From Xanthostigma xanthostigma (Eukaryota > Arthropoda > Insecta > Raphidioptera > Raphidiidae), in NCBI GenBank assembly GCA_963575645.1, contig OY754472.1, positions 3,658,001 through 3,722,000 on the forward strand: a stretch of DNA of 64,000 nucleotides. The letters run 5' to 3'. Shown here in pieces: positions 56,481-64,000 of this stretch. Position 1 is the first letter of the stretch; the number at the start of each line of letters is the position of its first letter. The position numbers were made by a program, and so were the translations under genes. The notes beneath the pieces are model-generated. The model made no database searches. It was given only the letters and a program-made list of their open reading frames with translations, and was not told the DNA's origin.

Positions 56481-57289
56481 TTATACAAACTTAAAGTTCG
56501 CGCATTTTTACTGAAAATATTCAACAAACAAGTTTTTTGAAGTGAAAACTTCTTTAGCGGCGTTGTACACTTTTTTTGTAATGGGTAAAAAATGTTAAAC
56601 TCGCGTCAGGACAAGTAAGAACTGGGTGAGACTCTCTAAAAGATAGTAATTGCCAGATACTTTTTATACAACGTTAGACATCTAGCGTTGAAATATCGTA
56701 CATAAAAATGCAATCTATGATACAAACCATTTTGATCGAAAATTCGTAAGACGTTAATATTCAAGTTTTCACTTCCGCAGGCACTCCCGGAGTGCAAAGG
56801 GTTTTTTTTTTATTTAATAACAATTGAACAGCACAACTTTTAATTACAAATCATATTTCAACAGTATTTACTGAAAAAAAGCCGGCCATGTGCGAGTAGG
56901 ACTCGCGCACCGAGGGCTCCGAACAAACTTGCAGGTGTGTAAATAGTTCGTCTATCACGGGAATCGAGTCTCGAAGATTTTTCTCGCTTAGCCGTTGGAA
57001 AACTGTTGTCCCCATACATTGACATAGGTCGCGGTCAGTTTGCCAACTACCTGAATACCTAGTTGTCGTACCGAGTTGTATGCGAGAGATCGCATATTGT
57101 GCTGTATAAACGCACCGGTAGCGGACGCTTGTTTTGTATTAGAACGGTTACTGTGTACGTGCATAGCATGTTGTTGCGGATAAAAAACATTTTTTTTTGT
57201 GATGGAACTACAAATTTACTAAATATGATTTCTAATCTCAAACAAATTAAAGTTTTTTACTAAATGCGCCCCACGATTTTTTTTTTAGT
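56481..57289 (+). other. no gene; CCGGCC-family head at 56880-56960
   Basis: GCCGGCCATGTGCGAGTAGG and CTCGCGCACCGAGGGCTCCG are a further copy of the common lepidopteran motif. The two opposing frames near 57059-57263 match nothing. Confidence 0.4.
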
Positions 57290-57640
57290 TTAATCAAAAC
57301 CTCTATATGGTGACTCATAATTATTTTCTAGTTTTTAGTACATCATCGATAATACAATAAAACCGTTTCACTTAAAAAGTTTTTAACCTATTTTATTTTC
57401 AAGTTTTTAGTGAGCCGAACCGGTCAGTTAGTTATTATAATATAGTATAGTCCTCGGAACTAACATATGCAAAATTTCAACTCAATCGGATAATGGGAAG
57501 TAGTCGAAAAAGCTGTTGCAAGATTTGAAACAAAGATAGTTACTTATACTTAGTAATAAATGAATATACGAGGTTCAACTAAAAAAAAAAAAAACAGAAA
57601 CACAGAAATATACGGAAAAAAGCGTTTAATAAAACCGTTT
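57290..57640 (+). repeat. dispersed repeat, uninterrupted copy
   Basis: Continuous version of the repeat that is split at 9460-10405 (inverted). It ends in a poly-A tract near 57580-57594 and then AATAAAACCGTTTAATTTTATT. Confidence 0.6.
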
Positions 57641-57934
57641 AATTTTATTGTAATATAAAGTTGAGAATCTTTACAATCTGAATAGTAAACGTTATTGGGA
57701 ACATGTATAAAATTCAAAATCGTTATTTTCTGTTAGTCAGCCATGTTGGGGCGATATCATTGTTGTCTCTTTAAATGCAGGTGTGCTTAGTATTGGACCG
57801 TCATCTCTAACCGATGACAATATTAAATTGTATTAGATTATGGAGGTACAGCTGTGTTCTACCAGTACTTGACTTCTCAATTCTGTAACACTGCAAACGC
57901 CCGATCTTCTATTTCACTCTGACATACAACATAT

Positions 57935-58808
57935 TGTAACAAAACCGACAAAACCGTTCTTCTTTGGTGGTTAAAATATGTATTCACAAAAAGAAACTAA
58001 AAAGTACTTCTCGCATAACAATGCAGCAGTGAAATAATAGAATAAATGACGAAAAAAACAAGCGAATTCTAAAACAACAATAACAACACTAAACTACTGT
58101 GTACACAGATTATTTATATCTCACAGATGTCTATTTATCTCTATATTTATTTTGAACACTTATTTATGTCGCGCACTGTTCATTGTCACTGACTGGCTAG
58201 CGCTATTTTTACAGCCGCGTTCTGGAACAATCTTCGACATTCTAGGAGCTTCGGCATTCTTCTGTGTGGTACCGATGACAGTGAGTATAACAATAACCAT
58301 GGCACGCCGTTTTACTATTTAATAGTAAAATATTTTTCCAAAAATTATAAAAATATTTAACAATTTTTAATTTCAGAAAAAAAAATATTTTTTTTTATGT
58401 GCTGACATAATAAAAATACATTATTATTATGTCATGACATAATAAAAATACATTATTTTTATGTCATGACATAATTATAATTCGTCGTTTTTCCTATCGC
58501 TTCTATGAATAAGCATTTAATTTTATGTCATGACATAAAAATAATGTATTTTTATTGTCATGACATAATAATAATGTATTTTTATTATGTCACCACATAA
58601 AAAAATTCACTCAAATTTTTTTTCTGAAATTAAAATTGTTAAATATTTTTATAATTTTTGGAAAAATATTTTACTATTAAATAGTAAAACGGCGTGCCAT
58701 AAATAACCGCGTTGTTGCTTATGCGGTTCTGACAACAATGCAAGTATTGTTGTCTACGCGACTCTGACAACAATGTACTGCCGCCGTCTCCAGTGGCGTC
58801 TCGTTACA
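57935..58808 (-). mobile_element. solo LTR split by a palindromic MITE
   Basis: Minus-strand reading begins TGTAACGAGACGCC and ends GGTTTTGTTACA, with ATAT on both sides (57931-57934, 58809-58812) as a 4-bp target duplication. It contains TTGTTGTC/GACAACAA units, GAATGCCGAAGCTCCTAGAA, CAGTCAGTGACAATGAACAG and GAGAAGTACTTTTTAG. Without the insert it is about 465 bp. No internal retrotransposon sequence or primer-binding site adjoins. Confidence 0.8.
58299..58700. mobile_element. 402-bp palindromic MITE inside the LTR
   Basis: Ends ATGGCACGCCGTTTTAC match inverted, and the arms of about 175 bp are near-perfect complements around a 45-nt loop (about 58475-58520). CAATAACC / AAATAACC flank it (58291-58298, 58701-58708), an 8-bp target duplication with one mismatch. 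The self-complementary TGTCATGACA occurs four times. The LTR it interrupts is recognisable on both sides. Confidence 0.85.
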
Positions 58809-59029
58809 ATATCAATGTTTCGAGAGAGATGTAAATATGAACGATAAAGTTACAAAACTGACTAGAGATCGCTAGATACTTTCATCACTGTAAAAGTTAC
58901 AGATGTTTATTGCGATTCAACAAGACGTTTATGTCCTTGTCAAAATATAATTGATGTAGAAGTATCTATAAAAGTTATTCGCATGTACGTCAAGTATTGC
59001 GACGGCTGGGACTAACTGTCGCAAAACTT

Positions 59030-59644
59030 ATAAATAAAATTCCAGCCAATTGGGCGACGGGACCATTCCAACTTCAAAAATATTGATATTTGATAGAATA
59101 TAATAAAGAAAATAAAATTTCTGATCTCGCGTGAAGTGACGCGACTAATGGCTAGTATTCAATATAATATTTGATTTTCGTTGCCACGGTTACCTACATA
59201 ATATGTTTCACGTCATGTAAAAATCAATCAAAGCATGCCAAGTTTATTTCTGACAGATGTACAAAACAAAAGATCAGCTGATTTTTTTTATTTTCAAAAT
59301 ATTTCCGGTACTATATAGTTTAGAAAAAACATTTTTTTAACGAAACTTTCTTGAAATAATAAATAGAATGATAAGCCGTTAAAAAAATTGCCATTATTAT
59401 ATAAAAACACCGTTATAGCATATATCTCTTCTGCGCATGCGCCGATTTTCCCCAAAAACATTAGGACTCTTCATGTTTGCATACCAAATTTGGTTTCAAT
59501 CGATTAGTATGTGAGCACGATCACAGACTAACCGACTACGTTGAGAAAGGAGTAACTGTGCCAAATTTCAAGTCAATAGCGCGTATAGTTTTGGTGATGA
59601 GTCAGTAAGTCAGTGAGTGGTATTTCGATTTTATATATTATAGA
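59030..59644 (-). mobile_element. GCCAATTGGGCGACGG repeat, fullest copy (Helitron-like)
   Basis: On the minus strand it starts A|TCTATAATATATAAAATCG, then CACTCACTGACTTACTGAC and GTATGCAAACATGAAGAG, as expected of a Helitron 5' end. It extends to CCCGTCGCCCAATTGGCTGG near 59045. A clear CTRR end with hairpin is not visible. Fragments lie at 41652-42310 and 50796-51060. Confidence 0.5.
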
Positions 59645-60039
59645 TAATGTCGAGATAAAATTATTTTAAATTTGTTTTTGTCACTGATAAGCAGATTAGA
59701 TATGCTCTATTTTAGTGAGTAAAATCAATAAAAATTGCATAACAAAACGATTTATTTATTTTCTTCTTATTATAAATTCTACAATATTCACGAAATGATA
59801 AAATGAAAAATAAAACAAAAGTTTTCATCTCATAAACAGTAGACGAACGATTTTACTTACAGATTTTTATTTGTCTTAAGACGTAATAAATAGTCAATAT
59901 TATAGAGACACTAGCAAAACAAAAATACATTTTGTGCCTCTAAGAAGGCATGATTAATCATAGTATTAATATTAATTGATATATATTCGAGCGTTCTTTC
60001 GATTTATACAGCTCTTTGTTTGATTATAATAATGGAATA

Positions 60040-60135
60040 TACCGAGCGTTGTAGCGTAGCGGTGAGAGCACTAGACTCGCATTCAGGAAGTCCTGGATTC
60101 GAATCCCGGCGAGGGCAGATGTGGCCGGGAACAAA
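60040..60135 (+). mobile_element. SINE head (5' part)
   Basis: TAGCGTAGCGGTGAGAGCAC and GGATTCGAATCCCGGCG match the tRNA-derived head at 5404. The B box has one change. The body is cut off by the ACGTGATAACGTC element. Confidence 0.75.
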
Positions 60136-60159
60136 GAAATCACATTTTTAATGTACGTG

Positions 60160-60418
60160 TTTTTGACGTGATAACGTCTTATAAATTGATGAAACACCGG
60201 CTGCACGCACGAAAAAGTGTCACGTTCCGCCTGAGCCTGAGCGTGCAAGCGAGAGCGCGCGGTATAAGCGATAGAGAGGCACGATCGGCCCAAGCGTCGG
60301 CTTGTACGCATTTCTCTCTCTTCTCGCGTGACGTCAGAGAGTTCATCAATGTTTCTTTATGACGTTATCACGTAAAACTATCGTCCGTAAACCGACTTTA
60401 CAGACAACCAATTTTTTT
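60160..60418 (-). mobile_element. ACGTGATAACGTC element, copy 2
   Basis: Near-identical reverse complement of 46270-46530 (core 60166-60373), including the conserved 40-bp flank ending in CAGACAACCAATTTTTT. The high identity suggests recent activity. Confidence 0.75.
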
Positions 60419-62252
60419 TTAAGTTACCTAGCGCACGGAATTGATTTCTCAAGTTCTCGAGGCGTTGAGTTTTTTTCCCGTCTCGACTATAAAGTCAATT
60501 TTCTCGAGAATTCTCGAGCAGAAGCCCTCTCTCTCCTTCCACGTGTCATATTTATTGGAACAAAGTTTATTACGGACTAAAATCGTATCTCAGCTGAAAA
60601 TGCGACACCGGTAACGTATCTAAAATACGAACCTGAAACCGATCGAAATTTGAATCCAATCTCAACAATGAAGGGACTCTAGTCAAGATGAAATTGATGT
60701 TATTTGAGTGACCCCTACTTGAAACAGTTGAAACAGTACTTCATTCTATTGTGTGCTAGTTCCGTTTCCGTATATATAGAACTATGTATAAGCTTTAAAA
60801 CAAGTTCCAAGTCTTCGATATCTTCTTGGAATATGACAGCATTTGTAGACGCCATTCGGAAAACTTTCTGTTTATTGAGTTGTTACGAGTCAGTTTAAAA
60901 ATATATTTGTCTTTTTTACTCGGAGATAAATGTCAGACAGACAAACAAATGTGTAATTTTGCTTTAGTGCATTCTATTTTTACAGTTATCGGACATTGTT
61001 CTAAATTGAAATCAAAAGATGTTTAAATGTTTTATCCCCATACAAAGCTGAATTATTTATCAAAAGTTTTCAGCATCTTTGCATTCCCATACGCGAGTAT
61101 ATAAAAGAAGATTCAAATCTTTGATTAAAGTCTGATTAGAACTCTTCAATAAATAAAATTATCGACCAATTTTTCAGACAATATATTAACAAAAAAATAC
61201 ATAATTAATACATTAACGTTTCGATCCGGAATCGGACTTTCTTCATAACTGATCTAAAAAATAATTAATATTTAGTTTATATGTGTGAAAACTTGGCATC
61301 TTTTTAAATCTCAATTCTTTTTATATTGAATGTTGAACTTGGCTCCCTTTTTTCACATTTATGTCTTTTTATGGGATATAAACTTACCGGTTTTGTTTAC
61401 TTTAAATGTTTTAACAATAGGCTTACAATCGACTGGTATAGTTTACCCCGGTTTACCCTTCCTACTTTCAAATGCTTGGCTAAGTTCAGTACGATTCCGT
61501 ACGATAAATACACGAATATAATACATAACCTACAAAGTTATGTATAAATGCATTCGAAGTGTCCTTCCGCTGGCTTTAACACACTAGCCTGGCAACAAAC
61601 CGTCGTTATCTAGGATTCCTGCGGCACGTATAATTCTCCTGCCCAATGCAGTGGAATTCCCGTTTCCCCATTTCTCTCTCTCTCTCCCTTCATTCAACCT
61701 CTTTAACCCCTTTAGTTATATAACTGCTCCGGCATACATATTCCACTTGACTATAGGCGTTTTCAATAACCCAGAGACAATTAACCATCCCACAAAACTT
61801 AAATTAACTTTTTCTTATTAGGTACTAATCAATCCATCTTATATACGTATATGTATATGACATAATGTCTAATAATCTAATTCGTAGTTTATTAACAAAA
61901 GTGAAGCATTCAAAACTAGACAGTTTAAACAATCGGCCATGTTGGCGGGCTTATGTGACGTCATGATATGTCAACCTTGATGTCCAACTGTCAATGTTCT
62001 AAGCTTTTTCATGATATTTATGCTCAGTTTTGTAATTTTTTAAACGTTTCAATATAAAAATAGGTTTTGGAGCGAAATATCACTGTTTACTGCGAGATTT
62101 ATTGTTTTTCCTATTAACATCATATTATAGAATATTTAATCTGTTTGAATTTCGCGCCCTTTTGACGGCGTTTCCCACGATCAAAATGGCTTCTAATTGG
62201 TACCGCACAATGCTCAAGGATAAGCATCCGCTATCTATTATTATATTTATAT
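60419..62252. other. no gene recognised
   Basis: Contains the CTGAAGA repeat at 61128-61272 (listed separately), a short (TC)n tract near 61673-61688 and otherwise unshared sequence. The frames of 60-73 codons match nothing. Confidence 0.3.
61128..61272 (-). repeat. CTGAAGA-GAAACGT repeat, copy 2
   Basis: On the minus strand ATGAAGAAAGTCCGATTCC and GGATCGAAACGTTAATG correspond to copy 1, with TCCG/CGGA able to pair between the two conserved blocks. Plus-strand landmarks are GAACTCTTCAATAAATAAA and GACCAATTTTTCAGAC. Confidence 0.55.
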
Positions 62253-62786
62253 TAGTGATGTGCCGGATCGTTAAAAATGCATATCCGCGGATACGGATCT
62301 GAATACGGATATTTGGTTTCAAAATCCGCGGATACGGATACGGATCTTAACTTTCTTAGAGTACGCGGCGGTAAATATTGCACACCGACCTTTGGAAAGA
62401 GACTATCTAATATGGGAAAAAGTTATTGACCTCTTTAAGAGTTAACTCTCATAACAGATTGTCTCTTTCCAAAGATCGATGTGCAATATCTCATTATAAA
62501 GATAGTTTTTTAGTACCTTTGAGTTATGTACTATTGGTATGGTACTCACTACGATAAATGTTTGCAATAGGTATAAATTGCCAAATACGATTTTAAAAAA
62601 TAAAAATTAATCTGAATGGAATTTAACAGTTTTTCATTATTACCTAATCACCTATATATATATAAAATTTCATCTATGAATTGAAAATTAATAAGGTAAA
62701 AGATCCGCCAAAAAACTGACGGATACGGATCTCTCTTCTCCCTCGGATATCCGCGGATACGGATACGGATATCCGGCACATCACTA
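62253..62786. mobile_element. 534-bp hAT-like MITE with perfect 8-bp target duplication
   Basis: Ends TAGTGATGTGCCGGAT match inverted, and ATTTATAT lies on both sides (62245-62252, 62787-62794). GGATACGGAT and CCGCGG motifs repeat in both subterminal regions, as transposase-binding arrays do. A second inverted pair (ATTGCACA-GA...CTTTGGAAAGAGAC) sits at 62375-62408 and 62457-62492. No coding sequence. Confidence 0.9.
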
Positions 62787-62807
62787 ATTTATATCTATAT
62801 GTTCAAA

Positions 62808-62982
62808 ACAGGTAGACAAACAAGCACGAAAAATAGCCCCGGTTCTAATTGTGAAATCCAGCTTGTGACCACGCACGCGAGTCCGCAGCGACTTTATTTC
62901 CATTCTCGTAGCCAGCTCGGCAGCCAGCACAAGTCTCAACAGTGATTCCAGCGGCAAAACCAGCCTCGTGTGCAGCGGCCTC
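62808..62982 (-). mobile_element. CACACGAGGC MITE, partial
   Basis: Reverse complement of the left part of 53993-54405: CAAACAAGCACGAAAAATAG, GACTTTATTTCCATTCTCG, GCGGCAAAACCAGCCTCG and the end GTGTGCAGCGGCC. The inner half is missing. Confidence 0.65.
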
Positions 62983-63228
62983 AATGTAAAAATGTAAACG
63001 GCATCCCATCGATATCGAAAAAAGTTTTTATTATAAACAGTTGCACACTAGAGTTCAGGCATTATTACATTTTCTTTGTTTCTCTCGAAGTTGGCGATGG
63101 AAAACAAGAAAACAAATTGTATTTGAACAAAACAATTGAATTGTTCTACGTTCATGGGTTAGATTACAATGACCGCTCGGTGCGTGACGGTAGCACCGCC
63201 TATCGCACGCAATTTCTTATGGTTTACA

Positions 63229-63330
63229 ATATGGAGCGTAGAGGTAAGGAGAACTATCTTATATGGGAGATAGGTTGAAAAAGTGTCCATCTAAATGCTG
63301 TAAATAACAGTTCAAAAATTCTTCAAACTT
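63229..63330 (+). mobile_element. GGAGGG-family left end
   Basis: TATGGAGCGTAGAGGTAAGG, TTGAAAAAGTGTCCATCTAA and ATGCTGTAAATAACAG match 2311-2405. The rest of the element is absent. Confidence 0.6.
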
Positions 63331-63773
63331 CCGGTCTGGATTGGAAGTCGTAATATGGACCTTTCATTCATCGGTGCCCTACTATTTTTGTCTGAAACTT
63401 TTTTCGAAATAATCGAATCCAACCGAGATATTAATTTGTCTCAAGATAAATGACCCATTCTGTATGTGTTATAGACGATTCAATGCACGAGGAGGGCGGA
63501 TATTATTGCCTTTCGTACAAAAACTATAATACTGTGCGACTAATAATTTACTGCCTTATGATATTGCTAGAATAATATAAAAAAAATGTAATGGCGTAAC
63601 CACGAATTTACGGTCACAGGATATGCAAAGTTATAAATAGTGTTGCTAACCGGAAACTGGAACAAGTACAAAACAAAATTCTGCTTGAATTCATTTTGTT
63701 TTTCAACAAACAAATTTGGAGACTTAAAGAACGCCCTTTTTTTATTGTACGGTTCAGAAAGACTAAAAAATAA

Positions 63774-63875
63774 ATGGTAATGGTGCGAATGGCGTCTGTT
63801 ATGACATAAAGTCGAGAAACGGACGTTAAACGCATTATTATCATAATAATAATAATTATTATTATTATCTTTTCT
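63774..63875 (+). mobile_element. SINE tail (3' part)
   Basis: GGTAATGGTGCGAATGGCGT, ATGACATAAAGTCGAGAAAC and GGACGTTAAACGCATTATTA match the 3' end of the SINE at 5404-5822. It ends in an (ATT/AAT)n tail. Confidence 0.75.
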
Positions 63876-64000
63876 AAACGATACTACAGTATCTTTCGTT
63901 TCAGAAGACAATTGATGTAGATGAGTTGATCAGTGAGTTAAATCCGTCAGTTTTATGTTATAAATACACACATAATTATTTATGAGAACAAATATCATAC

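Overview
This is a eukaryotic, AT-rich, almost entirely non-coding window. It is most likely from an insect and probably a moth or butterfly. I infer this from two copies of a Lep1-type non-autonomous Helitron (19.6 and 32.9 kb), THAP-type zinc-finger fragments carried in inverted-repeat elements, and many short inverted-repeat elements of kinds common in Lepidoptera. There is no sign of bacterial gene organisation. No intact gene longer than about 145 codons is present, and the longest open frames lie inside repeats.

The best evidence for a host gene is on the + strand. A TATA box (1789) is followed by a short open frame starting MGLGLS, an N-myristoylation-type start, which runs straight into a GTAAGT splice donor (1892). 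About 29.7 kb downstream, at 31529-31560, TACTAAC, a pyrimidine tract and CAG directly followed by GTAAGC form a textbook recursive splice site (zero-length exon). Together they suggest that most of the window is one very long intron transcribed left to right. This is inference and needs RNA data.

Layout. 0.6-5 kb: a THAP-bearing element, the putative first exon, a GGAGGG-ended element and a TA-flanked element filled with a 29-bp minisatellite. 5.4-8.2 kb: a tRNA-derived SINE, then an exact 160-bp tandem array carrying tRNA-Lys 3' halves. 9.5-16 kb: a Helitron with a nested element, a 155-bp tandem repeat and a mariner-like MITE. 17-19 kb: tRNA-Ile-like and tRNA-Leu/Ser-like sequences, a very long hairpin and a second THAP fragment. 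19.6-30.6 kb: Helitrons, several long hairpins, a 318-bp tandem repeat and an inverted dimer of a GC-rich element. 31-36 kb: the recursive splice site, more repeats and a Harbinger-like element with a recognisable empty site. 36.6-39.9 kb: three solo or partial LTRs. 40-46 kb: dispersed repeats. 46-54 kb: a tRNA-Gly fragment, a complete Helitron, a pogo/Tigger remnant and a 2-kb inverted structure with two tRNA-like cores. 54-64 kb: nested hAT-like elements with 8-bp target duplications, a solo LTR split by a palindromic element, and SINE pieces.

A recurring theme is tRNA-derived sequences of several different isotypes, each with a B box and a nearby T-run (Pol III terminator), embedded in A/T-rich tails, tandem arrays or long inverted repeats. 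These do not look like one ordinary SINE family and are the most unusual repeated structure in the window, together with the recursive splice site.
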